11,948 nucleotides of DNA from JAZLGI01 sp045616225 (GCA_045616225.1 JAZLGI010000087.1:1-11948), one strand, 5' to 3'; shown: positions 3,015-11,283, numbered from the stretch's first letter. Notes: generated from the letters alone by a model not told the origin. Numbers and translations: made by a program.

Positions 3015-5810
3015 TTACTTTCCATTAGTTGGCTTCTCTGTTACAACCCAAACATTACCTGACTTTGTTACTGTATGACCGCCATCAACATAAGTACTTG
3101 GATCAGAACTGAATGTTCCACCTTTAATAAAACCTGTAAGTGGAGCATAATTTGTAGAACTTGTTTTATTGTAAGCATAACTTCCAATTGCTTCTCCATT
3201 AGTACTTACAAATGTTCCACCGGAAATAGAAACATTTGGAACTCCACCTGGATAACCACAGTTATCAACTATAAAAGCATCTCCTGTACAATTTTTAATT
3301 CCATCGCCAGAAGGTTCATATGTACCGCGAGGACCTGTTCCTCTCACTGTACCACCAGAAACGACACTAACTGTTCCAGCCTTTACATAAATACCCATGG
3401 CTCCTTCAATAGTACCGCCATTTATTTCAAGAGTACCGTTCTGAGGATTATAAATACCAGTATTATCATTAGAATTTGTTCCCTTAACTGTTCCACCATT
3501 GATAACAACTTTTGTATTGTGTCTATTACCATTTCCGACAATACCATAATATAATCCTTCAAGTGTTCCGGCATTGACAGTTAGTTTTGCATATGCTGCA
3601 TCTGTAGCAGTACTTTCGCCTAAGATTGTCATTGAAACAGCTGCATATACATCATTACTTGAAATTTTACCTTCTTTACCTGAAGAAGTGTCATCAATGG
3701 TAAGGTTTCCTCCCCTCTTTACACCTATAACACCAGAATTTTTTGGACTAAAGCCTGAAGCAGCTGAAATGGTTTTACCTGCAAGATCAAGAACTACAGT
3801 TTTATCAACATTTACTCTGTCTTTTGTTACTATATCTGTAAGAAGCTTAATTGTTTCGCCATCTCTTGCAGCATCAATTGCAGCCTGAAGTGTTGAGAAT
3901 TTTCTATAACCCATCTGTGCAACCGGTTCAGCAATTGTTAATGTAAACGGAGAGAAGCTCTTTGTTCTTATAGTAAGCTTTCCTGTTGAAGGCTCATAGA
4001 CATAAGCACCTGCAGAATCAGAATAATTTTTAAAAGCATCAGCATCAATATCGGAACATGAAGTCATTTCTGCATCACCATGCAAGATTTTTGAAATAGC
4101 AAGATTCTTTTCAATCATGACTTCTACAGTTGCAAAACCTCCAAGATCATGGATTTCTTGACTCTTTGATTCAATAAGATTGTTTCCTGAATAAACTTCT
4201 GCACTTGCATTTAATGAGATGTCCAACTTAAGAGTTGTATCTGTCTTATCTACTTCTGCAACACCAACAGAAAGGGATACCTTCTGATCGCCAGACTTCA
4301 TGCCATTAAACATGTCTGTAAGTGAAGTCTTTAATGCTTCAGAAACTGGTACACTTGCAGTTACATTATCTCCATCATTTCCAAGTTTTTGAATTGGATT
4401 AGCAGTTAAAACAGATAATGCTACCGGTACACTGAAAGCTTTCTTAGTTGCTTCATCACCAAGACCTACAATTGTGAATGATACAGAATAGTCTCCCTGT
4501 TTTATTGTAATAATGTAGCTCTTATCTGCTTCTGCATGAGCAATGATATCTGTTCCACTTGTTTCAATATTTGTATTCAAAGGTTTGCTGGTTCCATTTA
4601 CATTTACAACATAACGATTATCTGTTGAAGTTGTTACAGTATAGCCGCTAGTTGGGCTAGTTACTGAATATGTATTCCAATATACTTCATAACCATCAGA
4701 AATAGATGTGAAACGTACATAATCTTTGTCTGCAACATTAATTCTGTTGTCTGGACCAATCATCTTGGTATTGCCTTCTGAATTCTTAACCTGGACATCA
4801 AGTGACTTAATCTTTGAGTCATCTCCCTTGAGGAATTCTATAACATTAAGACCTGTATAGTCTTTTAATACTTCAATTGTTGAAGAATCCAAAGAACCTC
4901 TGATAACTGTGTCTACTTTTGGCTCAATAGTGAACAAAAGGAACTGTCCTCTGTTTTCTACTTCAACATAGCCAGGGCCCGCCATAGAACCAGTATTTAA
5001 GTTTGTTTCATCATATCTCATTTGAGAAATAGTCATCATGTAAGTTCCTGCAGGAAGAGAAATGAAATCTGTTGCACTGCTTACATAAGAAATCATCTGA
5101 GTATCTGAAGTGTAAACTGTCTCAAACCAGAAGTCACCTGAATCAGCAGGATAACTTATTAATGTAGGAGGATTGAATCTACTCTCACTAATACTTGGTC
5201 TGGAAATTTGATGTCCATTGAGATCTGTTATTTTCACTCTAAAATAATCAACATTAGTAGCTGAGACATAAGACTCTGCATCATAAGCCGGTGCTGTGAT
5301 GTTAAAGTACAAATCTCCCTTTCCTTTTGGAGTTACAGAGATTGTTACCATTGTGTTTTTGGAAGTAATCTTTGTTGCCTTATCTGTCTTTCCTTCCCAC
5401 ATTAATTCATAGGGATTAAGACTATCTGTAGTTGTTGAATAACCTCTGAGAGCAAAGAAGTAGCTTTCTCCTTTGACAAGCTTATTTCTGATTGAACCAA
5501 GACCTGTAGCAGTTGGGTCATTTAATTGGTCATCAAAATCAGAGAAGATTAAATCTTGCTCAGGAACATCTCTCGGGTCCTCTTTTCCATACCAGTATTT
5601 CCAATGGTAATTGTTGACATCTTCACCTGTCACTTCTTGGGCAGTACCATCCTGATTCAAGGCCTTGTACATAGCCGGTGCGAAGTTAACTGTAGCCGGT
5701 TCCATGATGGCATCTTCTATGTTGGCATTACATGCAACAAAAGTAGAGAGCATCATAAAGGCAGACAGTAACATGACTACAACCTTTTTGAGTTTCATTT
5801 TCTTTTTCAT
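3015..5810 (-). CDS. Large exported lipoprotein with beta-helix-like repeats
   Basis: 931 residues. Basic start MKKKMKLKK, hydrophobic core, and lipobox STFVAC with lipid-carrying Cys27, so a lipoprotein exported across the inner membrane and possibly surface exposed. The middle (about 30-630) is Ser/Thr/Tyr-rich beta-type sequence I cannot assign. From about 634, FSTLQAAIDAARDGETIKLL followed by VVLDLAGKTIS is the usual opening of right-handed parallel beta-helix segments. After it come many turns with GGT (INGGTVKG, INGGTIEG, VSGGTV, ISGGTF, IKGGTF) to near the C-terminus. Such modules occur in surface adhesins and polysaccharide-binding proteins; no catalytic residues are evident. Start ATG at 5810 with AAGGAG 6 nt upstream; a second Met lies at residue 5. 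It is monocistronic, bounded by terminators on both sides. Confidence 0.9.
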   Translation of the reverse strand: MKKKMKLKKVVVMLLSAFMMLSTFVACNANIEDAIMEPATVNFAPAMYKALNQDGTAQEVTGEDVNNYHWKYWYGKEDPRDVPEQDLIFSDFDDQLNDPTATGLGSIRNKLVKGESYFFALRGYSTTTDSLNPYELMWEGKTDKATKITSKNTMVTISVTPKGKGDLYFNITAPAYDAESYVSATNVDYFRVKITDLNGHQISRPSISESRFNPPTLISYPADSGDFWFETVYTSDTQMISYVSSATDFISLPAGTYMMTISQMRYDETNLNTGSMAGPGYVEVENRGQFLLFTIEPKVDTVIRGSLDSSTIEVLKDYTGLNVIEFLKGDDSKIKSLDVQVKNSEGNTKMIGPDNRINVADKDYVRFTSISDGYEVYWNTYSVTSPTSGYTVTTSTDNRYVVNVNGTSKPLNTNIETSGTDIIAHAEADKSYIITIKQGDYSVSFTIVGLGDEATKKAFSVPVALSVLTANPIQKLGNDGDNVTASVPVSEALKTSLTDMFNGMKSGDQKVSLSVGVAEVDKTDTTLKLDISLNASAEVYSGNNLIESKSQEIHDLGGFATVEVMIEKNLAISKILHGDAEMTSCSDIDADAFKNYSDSAGAYVYEPSTGKLTIRTKSFSPFTLTIAEPVAQMGYRKFSTLQAAIDAARDGETIKLLTDIVTKDRVNVDKTVVLDLAGKTISAASGFSPKNSGVIGVKRGGNLTIDDTSSGKEGKISSNDVYAAVSMTILGESTATDAAYAKLTVNAGTLEGLYYGIVGNGNRHNTKVVINGGTVKGTNSNDNTGIYNPQNGTLEINGGTIEGAMGIYVKAGTVSVVSGGTVRGTGPRGTYEPSGDGIKNCTGDAFIVDNCGYPGGVPNVSISGGTFVSTNGEAIGSYAYNKTSSTNYAPLTGFIKGGTFSSDPSTYVDGGHTVTKSGNVWVVTEKPTNGK

Positions 5811-5974
5811 AACTCACTCCTTTTTCCCATTCCCGCAAGAGAACGGGATAGTAGAATGGCCGGAATCAGATATTCTAATCCCAGCTTTGCGACCATCTTA
5901 CAAAAGTGAGTGCGACAAACCTGCGACAAAAAAAAGAAAATTTCAAAAAAAATAAATTCAGCCTCAAGACAAAT
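5811..5974 (-). promoter_or_regulatory. Upstream region of the lipoprotein gene with TGCGACAAA repeats
   Basis: Holds TGCGACAAA at 5911-5919 and 5922-5930, spaced exactly 11 bp, plus a TGCGAC at 5888-5893 on the same strand. One-helical-turn spacing suggests an operator or activator site. A TCCCG/CGGGA hairpin lies near the ribosome binding site (5826-5843). I do not see a clear -35/-10 pair. Confidence 0.4.
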
Positions 5975-6004
5975 AAAAAAGGGTGCAACTTTTACGTCAC
6001 ACCC
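5975..6004 (-). terminator. Terminator after the sugar transporter ATPase gene
   Basis: On the minus strand GGGTG (6004-6000) and CACCC (5985-5981) with inner AC/GT pairing, followed by six T (5980-5975). It lies 21 bp after the stop codon. Confidence 0.8.
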
Positions 6005-6024
6005 TCCTGTATTGGATTTATTAC

Positions 6025-7119
6025 TCAACGAATTGCCAACTCTGTCTCAATATCAAAGAAATGAGCTTTCTTCATATCAGGGATAAGAGCAATCTTGTCA
6101 CCCACCTTAACAGCTGCAGATGGGTCAATAATACCTGTAATTGAAGCAGAACTTGTTTCTACAAAGACGTTTGTCTCAGATCCAAGCGGCTCTACTACAG
6201 AAAGATTTCCAACAATTGTCTCGCCTTCTTTCTCTGTCTTAGAGAACTTAAGGTCTGAAGGTCTGATACCAAATGTAACCTTCTTACCTACATAGTCCTT
6301 AAGAATCTTTGCCTGAGCATCTGTTACCTTGAGCTTAAATGAACCTTCATCAAGGTAAATCTCTTCAACGCCCTTCTTTACTTCTACTGTTACAAAGTTC
6401 ATTGGAGGTGATCCAATAAAGCCTGCAACAAACTTGTTGTTTGGAGAGTTGTAAAGATCCATAGGTGAACCAATCTGCTGTACAATACCAAGTTTCATAA
6501 CAACAATCTTGTCTGCCATGGTAAGAGCTTCTACCTGGTCATGTGTAACATAAATCATTGTTGCCTGGAGCTGATTATGGAGCTTTGAAATCTCTGCTCT
6601 CATCTGAACTCTCAACTTAGCATCAAGGTTTGAAAGAGGTTCATCAAAAAGGAAGACTTTTGGCTCTCTTACAATGGCTCTACCAACAGCAACACGCTGT
6701 CTCTGTCCACCGGAAAGTGCCTTTGGTTTTCTTGAGAGGTACTCTTCAATTCCAAGAATCTTGGCTGCATTACGGACACGTTTGTCAATCTCTTCCTTTG
6801 AGAACTTACGAATCTTAAGTCCAAAGGCCATATTGTCGTAAACAGTCATGTGCGGGTACAGAGCATAGTTCTGGAAGACCATTGCAATGTCTCTGTCTTT
6901 TGGCGGTACATCATTGACGAGCTTGCCGTCTATGTACAGTTCTCCGCTGGTAATGTCTTCAAGACCAGCGACCATTCTGAGAGTTGTAGATTTTCCACAA
7001 CCGGAAGGACCAACAAGAACAACAAATTCTTTGTCTTTGATTTCAATGTTGCAATCCTTTACGGCCTGAACATCACCCTCATAGGTTTTGCAGATGTTTT
7101 TTAACAATACTTCTGCCAT
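6025..7119 (-). CDS. Sugar ABC transporter ATP-binding protein (MsmX/UgpC/MalK type)
   Basis: 364 residues, the normal length for this family. Walker A GPSGCGKST (37-45), Q-loop Gln83, signature LSGGQ (135-139), Walker B VFLFDEP (155-161), switch His193. The C-terminal region from about 240 is the regulatory OB-fold domain (GIRPSDL and the VVEPLGSETNVFV motif). These ATPases power carbohydrate importers and often serve several permeases from a separate gene; no permease or binding protein is adjacent here, which fits a shared ATPase. Start ATG at 7119 with GGAGGT 4 nt upstream, partly inside a hairpin. It has its own terminator at 5975-6004. The exact sugar cannot be told from sequence. Confidence 0.95.
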   Translation of the reverse strand: MAEVLLKNICKTYEGDVQAVKDCNIEIKDKEFVVLVGPSGCGKSTTLRMVAGLEDITSGELYIDGKLVNDVPPKDRDIAMVFQNYALYPHMTVYDNMAFGLKIRKFSKEEIDKRVRNAAKILGIEEYLSRKPKALSGGQRQRVAVGRAIVREPKVFLFDEPLSNLDAKLRVQMRAEISKLHNQLQATMIYVTHDQVEALTMADKIVVMKLGIVQQIGSPMDLYNSPNNKFVAGFIGSPPMNFVTVEVKKGVEEIYLDEGSFKLKVTDAQAKILKDYVGKKVTFGIRPSDLKFSKTEKEGETIVGNLSVVEPLGSETNVFVETSSASITGIIDPSAAVKVGDKIALIPDMKKAHFFDIETELAIR

Positions 7120-7121
7120 AG

Positions 7122-7137
7122 TGACCTCCGTAGGTCA
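7122..7137 (-). promoter_or_regulatory. Hairpin over the ribosome binding site of the sugar ATPase gene
   Basis: TGACCT (7122-7127) and AGGTCA (7132-7137), 4-nt loop, ending 2 bp from the start codon. The GGAGGT ribosome binding site (7129-7124 on the minus strand) is split between loop and stem. It may limit translation, or be a palindromic operator. Confidence 0.45.
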
Positions 7138-7201
7138 TGTATTCCGAACCCTTTTGGGGAACATAGTGCGTACCGAACGTCGGCACTGAAGCACCAATTT
7201 G

Positions 7202-7230
7202 TATTGTAAAACACGGAGGTATGCTTTTCC
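7202..7230 (-). promoter_or_regulatory. Possible promoter of the sugar ATPase gene
   Basis: On the minus strand TGGAAA (7230-7225), 17 bp, TACAAT (7207-7202). The leader downstream repeats CCGAAC twice (7144-7149, 7173-7178) and contains short G/C hairpins. The -35 is imperfect, so this is tentative. Confidence 0.35.
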
Positions 7231-7247
7231 ACACTTTTTTTATTTTT

Positions 7248-7871
7248 TTATATTTGATTACCGTCTTTTAGTTTAAGCTCTGTTTTGCAGTAAGTTGCAA
7301 TGTCTTCTGCTTCATGGGAAATGAGTATTATTGTTTTTCCCTGTTTGTTGAGATTGGACAACAGGGTAAACAATGCATCATGGTTTTGCATATCAAGCCC
7401 CGCTGCAGGCTCATCAAGGATAATGATATTTGGGTTCATAGAAAGGATACCCGCTATGGCAACTCTTCTTTTTTCTCCACCGGACAGCATTAAAGGATTT
7501 CTGTTTTCCAGATTTGAATTAAGGTTCATCTGTGCCATTGCCAATCTTGCCGCTATTTCTGCCTCTTTTTGAGTTTTTCCCATATTGAGAGGTCCAAACA
7601 TTATGTCTTTAAGTACAGTCTCTTCAAACAACTGGTTCTCCGGATACTGAAAAGCAATTCCGCAAATGCCTTCTGAGGTTATTTTGCCTTGGCTGGGTTT
7701 TAATAATCCTGCGAGAATTCTTGCCAGAGTAGATTTTCCGCTTCCTGTGGGACCTGTAATTCCCAAAAAGGATGAGTCCTCTATGTAAAGATTTATGTCG
7801 TTAAGTGCTTTTTTTTCAAATGGAGTATGAATGTCATAAGTGTAGGAAACGTGGTCAAGTTTTATAGGCAC
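7248..7871 (-). CDS. ecfA: Energy-coupling factor transporter ATPase (second EcfA)
   Basis: 207 residues from the GTG at 7871, which has GGAG 6 nt upstream. A longer TTG start at 7883 has no such site. Walker A GPTGSGKST (40-48), Q-loop Gln75 in FQYPENQLF, signature LSGGE (129-133), Walker B IIILDEP (149-155), switch His186. FQYPE-x-Q-LF is typical of ECF ATPases. It is shorter than usual EcfA (about 270-290) because the C-terminal extension is missing. It overlaps the stop of ecfT by 10 bp and is the last gene of the six-gene operon. With the other ATPase and EcfT it forms the motor of an ECF vitamin or metabolite importer. Confidence 0.92.
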   Translation of the reverse strand: MPIKLDHVSYTYDIHTPFEKKALNDINLYIEDSSFLGITGPTGSGKSTLARILAGLLKPSQGKITSEGICGIAFQYPENQLFEETVLKDIMFGPLNMGKTQKEAEIAARLAMAQMNLNSNLENRNPLMLSGGEKRRVAIAGILSMNPNIIILDEPAAGLDMQNHDALFTLLSNLNKQGKTIILISHEAEDIATYCKTELKLKDGNQI

Positions 7872-8620
7872 AGGACTCTCCAAAGAATAAAAACAGCAAC
7901 ATATTCTGCTGTGAGGATAAAGGAAAGAATGTCATATTTCCCAATAAGAAGTAAGTGTAAGCGTGTTGGGTTCTTGACTGCATACAGTCTGCTATCCATG
8001 GCATCTGCAAGCTCGTCTGCTTTTTTAAAGGACAATGCAAAAAGCGGGATAAGTACAGAAGAGAATGTTTTTACACGTTTAATAAGATTTTTACTTTCAA
8101 AGTCTGCTCCGCGTGCCTTTTGTGCCTCTGCTATTGTTTGTGCTTCTGTTGTAAGAATTGGGATAAACCTTACGGCAATTGCAATTATTGTGGCAAAATC
8201 ATGTACCGGTACTTTTATTTTTTTAAGAGGACTTAGCAGCAGTTCTGTTGCATCTGCAATGTCCTTTGGTTTTGTTGTAAGTGTAAGCAGGTTGGAAGCA
8301 AGCACTATTTCCACCATTCTTAATGTTACAATTGCAGATTTTACAAGACCTTGTTCCACTGTAAGTATGTTTATCAAATCTGCAACAAGAACTATTAGCG
8401 CTATTGTTCTAAGACCTCTGAACATAAATTTAAGCGGGACTTTGCTCAATGCAATTAAAACAGCAAGAACAGTTGCCGTAAAAATGCAGGTTGCAAGGCT
8501 GTTTGCAAAAAACACAGAGACAAGATAAAACATCAGAAAAACAATTTTGGTTCTTGGATCTAAGGAATGTAAAACAGAGGAAATGCTGTAGTATCTGCCA
8601 AGTGTAATATCCTTTAACAT
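7862..8620 (-). CDS. ecfT: ECF transporter transmembrane protein EcfT
   Basis: 252 residues with four to five membrane segments (about 26-58, 72-88, 95-112, 140-160 and a C-terminal one near 225-250). The two coupling motifs that contact the ATPases are visible: AQKARGAD (166-173) and AMDSRLY (207-213). EcfT joins the ATPase pair to a substrate-binding S component. Start ATG at 8620 with GGAG just upstream; it overlaps the preceding ATPase gene by 7 bp and the following one by 10 bp, so the three are translationally coupled. Gene order A-T-A places T between the two ATPases. Confidence 0.93.
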   Translation of the reverse strand: MLKDITLGRYYSISSVLHSLDPRTKIVFLMFYLVSVFFANSLATCIFTATVLAVLIALSKVPLKFMFRGLRTIALIVLVADLINILTVEQGLVKSAIVTLRMVEIVLASNLLTLTTKPKDIADATELLLSPLKKIKVPVHDFATIIAIAVRFIPILTTEAQTIAEAQKARGADFESKNLIKRVKTFSSVLIPLFALSFKKADELADAMDSRLYAVKNPTRLHLLLIGKYDILSFILTAEYVAVFILWRVLCL

Positions 8621-9288
8621 TTTTTCTCCGTGATTTTGCCACCGTCCATAATATAAATATTGTCACAGTCCTTACATTCATCTAAGCGGTGTGTAATGAG
8701 TATTACCGTTGTTTTCTGTTCCTTATTAAGTTTGTGAAGGTTTTCCAGAAGCTCTTTTCTGTTTTCTGAATCAAGCATAGAAGTGGCTTCATCAAGAACA
8801 ATGCACCTGCAATTCATGGCAAGGACACCTGCTACGGCAACCTTTTGTTTTTGTCCTCCTGAAAGCTTATGTGGGTCTCTGAATCTTAAATCTGTTATGC
8901 CGGTTTTTGCCAAAGCCATGGAAACTCTGCTGTTTATTTCTTCAGAACTTAAGCCAAGGTTCTCAGGTCCAAATGCAACATCATCTTCTACAGTATCACC
9001 AATTATTTGGTTATCAGGATTCTGAAAGACAAGACCCACTGTTTTTCTTATTGCTTCTGTATTTGCACTGTCTGAAGTATCTGCCCCGTTAACAAAGACA
9101 GTACCTGAATCTGGTTTCAGAAGTGCATTGAGAAGTTTTGCAAACGTAGATTTTCCGCTTCCGTCAGGGCCTGTAATTGCAATGAAAGAGCCTTCTTCTA
9201 TAGACAAAGAAAGACCTGACAACACACAGATTTCTTCAGACTTTGCTTTATAAGAGAAAAAAACATCTTTTGCCTCAATAAATGCCAT
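8614..9288 (-). CDS. ecfA: Energy-coupling factor transporter ATPase (first EcfA)
   Basis: 224 residues. Walker A GPDGSGKST (40-48), Q-loop Gln89 in FQNPDNQI, signature LSGGQ (142-146), Walker B CIVLDEATS (162-170), switch His200. FQNPDNQ is a hallmark of ECF ATPases. Like its partner it lacks the long C-terminal domain. The ATG shares a base with the TAA of the preceding Gx gene (TAATG), so translation is coupled to that membrane protein. That supports Gx as the S-type partner. Confidence 0.93.
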   Translation of the reverse strand: MAFIEAKDVFFSYKAKSEEICVLSGLSLSIEEGSFIAITGPDGSGKSTFAKLLNALLKPDSGTVFVNGADTSDSANTEAIRKTVGLVFQNPDNQIIGDTVEDDVAFGPENLGLSSEEINSRVSMALAKTGITDLRFRDPHKLSGGQKQKVAVAGVLAMNCRCIVLDEATSMLDSENRKELLENLHKLNKEQKTTVILITHRLDECKDCDNIYIMDGGKITEKKC

Positions 9289-9782
9289 TAATCATTCTCC
9301 AAAAACACACGTTCTATCACTACAGCACCCGCAAGACCAATCACAACACCTGCGACAGTTCCGCTGAACAAAAGAAAAGGAATGTAGTAAGCAATTACAT
9401 CTGTCCTTAAAATCAAACAAGCAACACCAATCTGTCCCAGATTATGAAGAACCCCTCCTGCCACGCTAACACCAACAGGCCCAAAAAGCTTTGTCTTTTT
9501 CAGAAGAGCCATACCTGTAAGCGAGACCACAGCACCGGCAAAAGAATAAGCCATAGACAAAACCGAACCAAACAAAACACAACAAAGAAAAACTCTGAGA
9601 AGTGAAACGAGAATTGCACTCTTTAAGTCAATTCTGTATAAAGCAAACACAATAACAATATTTGCAAGACCAATCTTGACTCCAGGCACAGCAATAAAGG
9701 CAGGAATCTTGCTCTCCAAATAAGAGAGAAGCATGGCAAGAGCAATCAATAGTCCGTTTCTAGCAATTGTTTTTGTCTTCAT
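9288..9782 (-). CDS. Gx transporter family / heptaprenyl diphosphate synthase component I-like membrane protein
   Basis: 164 residues, five or six membrane segments. PGVKIGLANIVIV (33-45) and GGVLHNLGQIGVA (about 109-121) are the family signatures. The family was named after a subunit of heptaprenyl diphosphate synthase but resembles ECF S components in fold and size. It lies directly before ecfA-ecfT-ecfA with a TAATG overlap, so I infer it is the substrate-binding subunit of that importer. The substrate is unknown; flavin-related or isoprenoid-related compounds are plausible from context. ATG at 9782 follows GAGG and lies 6 bp after the previous stop. Confidence 0.85.
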   Translation of the reverse strand: MKTKTIARNGLLIALAMLLSYLESKIPAFIAVPGVKIGLANIVIVFALYRIDLKSAILVSLLRVFLCCVLFGSVLSMAYSFAGAVVSLTGMALLKKTKLFGPVGVSVAGGVLHNLGQIGVACLILRTDVIAYYIPFLLFSGTVAGVVIGLAGAVVIERVFLEND

Positions 9783-9788
9783 GGCGCC

Positions 9789-10151
9789 TCACAATATTAT
9801 GTCAACAGAAGAATCTTTTCCTTCAACGGTAACTGTGAGCCTGTTTGGCAAACATGTTATACACTGTCCGGAAAACCTTACAGACCCCTGCTTTACACAC
9901 AGCTTATCCGGACATTCTGCTCCTGTAATTCTTGCACTTCTGTCTTTGATTTCAAGAATGTTAGTACCGTCGTTAAGCATGAAAACGCCATCTTGAGATA
10001 ACGGATACCTTTTTATTTCCACCCCGTTTACTGCAACAACAGCCCATTCACCTGTTCTTCCCATATTGTTTCTGACAATAAGAAAAACCAGAGAACCAAG
10101 CAGTAGAACTGCTATTAACAATAAATCTGCCAACAGTGTTTTATTTTTCAT
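9789..10151 (-). CDS. NusG domain II-containing membrane-anchored protein
   Basis: 120 residues. One N-terminal membrane helix (about 6-26), then a small extracytoplasmic beta domain: VNGVEIKRYPL (41-51), NILEIKDRSARI (64-75) and four cysteines, Cys80, Cys85, Cys97, Cys100, in AECPDKLC and GQCITCLPN. This is the stand-alone NusG_II family, unrelated in role to transcription factor NusG. It is commonly found next to Gx-family and ApbE genes. ATG at 10151 lies inside the end of apbE (11-bp overlap) and has no good ribosome binding site, so translation is probably coupled. Similar proteins occur in the extracellular electron transfer loci of Gram-positive bacteria (EetA type, as I recall). Confidence 0.85.
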   Translation of the reverse strand: MKNKTLLADLLLIAVLLLGSLVFLIVRNNMGRTGEWAVVAVNGVEIKRYPLSQDGVFMLNDGTNILEIKDRSARITGAECPDKLCVKQGSVRFSGQCITCLPNRLTVTVEGKDSSVDIIL

Positions 10152-11178
10152 CTGTCAAGTATTCTTTGACTCCGTCAGTGTAATAAATTGTACCATCAGA
10201 AGTAATCCAAACACAGTCTGTCCTGTCAAGTTTTTCCAAAAGTTCAAGTCCTTCTTCCCTCTTCATGCAAAACAAGGCAGTAGAAAGAGAATCTGCCAAA
10301 GCACTGTCATGACATATCACTGTAACAGACTCAAAATAAGAAGCCGGAAAAAGAGTCTCACTGTCTATGATGTGATGATACTTCTTACCGTCAACTGTAA
10401 AAAACCGTTCATAAGTTCCGCTGGTGACACAGCTGCAATCACTTATTTCCAACATAAGTGCAAAAGGCCCGTCAGGGGCATTTGGGTTTCTTATTCCCGT
10501 CTTCCATCCTGTATCATTTGGTTTCTTTCCTATTATTCTTACATTTCCCCCAATGTTTATGACATAGGAAGAAACACCGTCTTTTTCAAGCTCCTGTGCA
10601 GCTTTTTCTGCAGCATACCCCTTACCAATTGCACCTACATCAAGTAAAGAATTGGAATTGGCAAGTCTTACCGTTCCATTCTCCCTGTCTATCTCAAGGT
10701 TATCAATAGATATATATTTTGAAGCTTCTTTCAGTTCTGATTTATCCGGAACATAGTGTGTTTCTGATGTTCTTGCATCATGCCAAAGACTTAGAACAGG
10801 TCCCATTGCTATGTTCATTTTTTTGTTTGTGAGACTGTACATCTCTTTTGCATAGCACAAAAAATCTATAAGTTCAGAATCTACCTTAACAGGTTCTTTT
10901 CCTGCATTCTTATTTACAGTACAGAGATTGTTTATTCCGCTGTATTCATGATAAATGTCCAACAGTCTGTGGTATTTTTCCAAAACCTTTGCAACCTTTT
11001 GAGCTCTTTCTTCAAAAACGTCATTGCTGTCTTGGGCATAGCTGTACACATAGGAAACAGTGTCAAAGTAATCAAAATATGATTTTGCTTTTACATCTGC
11101 AGTTTTTTTACTGCAACAGGGAAATAGAAGCAGCACAATCATAACAGCTAGAATGAATAAACATGTCTTCCTGCTCAT
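10141..11178 (-). CDS. apbE: FAD:protein FMN transferase (ApbE), lipoprotein
   Basis: 345 residues from the ATG at 11178, with GAGG 9 nt upstream; a TTG at 11193 would add five residues and is less likely. Signal peptide with lipid-type cysteines at 21-22 (LLLFPCCS), so anchored on the outer side of the inner membrane. Catalytic landmarks: DVGAIGKGYA (180-189), INIGGN (207-212), TSGTYERFF (252-260), HHIID (268-272) and the Mg-binding ADSLSTALF (295-303). ApbE moves FMN from FAD onto Thr/Ser of exported redox proteins such as RnfG/NqrC and FMN-binding-domain proteins; in T. pallidum the homologue Ftp also hydrolyses FAD. First gene of the operon. No target protein with an FMN-binding domain lies in this window. 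Confidence 0.95.
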   Translation of the reverse strand: MSRKTCLFILAVMIVLLLFPCCSKKTADVKAKSYFDYFDTVSYVYSYAQDSNDVFEERAQKVAKVLEKYHRLLDIYHEYSGINNLCTVNKNAGKEPVKVDSELIDFLCYAKEMYSLTNKKMNIAMGPVLSLWHDARTSETHYVPDKSELKEASKYISIDNLEIDRENGTVRLANSNSLLDVGAIGKGYAAEKAAQELEKDGVSSYVINIGGNVRIIGKKPNDTGWKTGIRNPNAPDGPFALMLEISDCSCVTSGTYERFFTVDGKKYHHIIDSETLFPASYFESVTVICHDSALADSLSTALFCMKREEGLELLEKLDRTDCVWITSDGTIYYTDGVKEYLTDEK

Positions 11179-11221
11179 CTCCCGTTTCCTCAAAGCACCT
11201 ATATATTAAAAGCTTTTTCCA

Positions 11222-11260
11222 TAAAAAAATAGTGCCTGAAAACAAACTTTTTCAGGCACT
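11222..11260 (-). terminator. Terminator after rubrerythrin
   Basis: AGTGCCTGAAAA (11231-11242) pairs with TTTTCAGGCACT (11249-11260): a perfect 12-bp stem, with a T-run on the minus strand at 11230-11222. It separates the rubrerythrin unit from the apbE operon; only about 40 bp remain for an apbE promoter (a TAATAT-like box near 11200). Confidence 0.9.
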
Positions 11261-11283
11261 TGTGTAATTGTATAACAATCAAA

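Noticed and set aside
3075..3888. Long plus-strand frames opposite the lipoprotein gene
   Set aside because: Ser/Thr/Ile-rich mirror images of the Gly/Thr repeats; no ribosome binding sites and no family resemblance.
5807..6028. 73-residue minus-strand frame between the lipoprotein and sugar ATPase genes
   Set aside because: It spans the intrinsic terminator at 5975-6004 and a poly-T tract; composition looks like translated intergenic DNA.
7827..8528. 233-residue plus-strand frame opposite ecfT
   Set aside because: Shadow of a clearly recognised EcfT gene in the other strand; no independent support.
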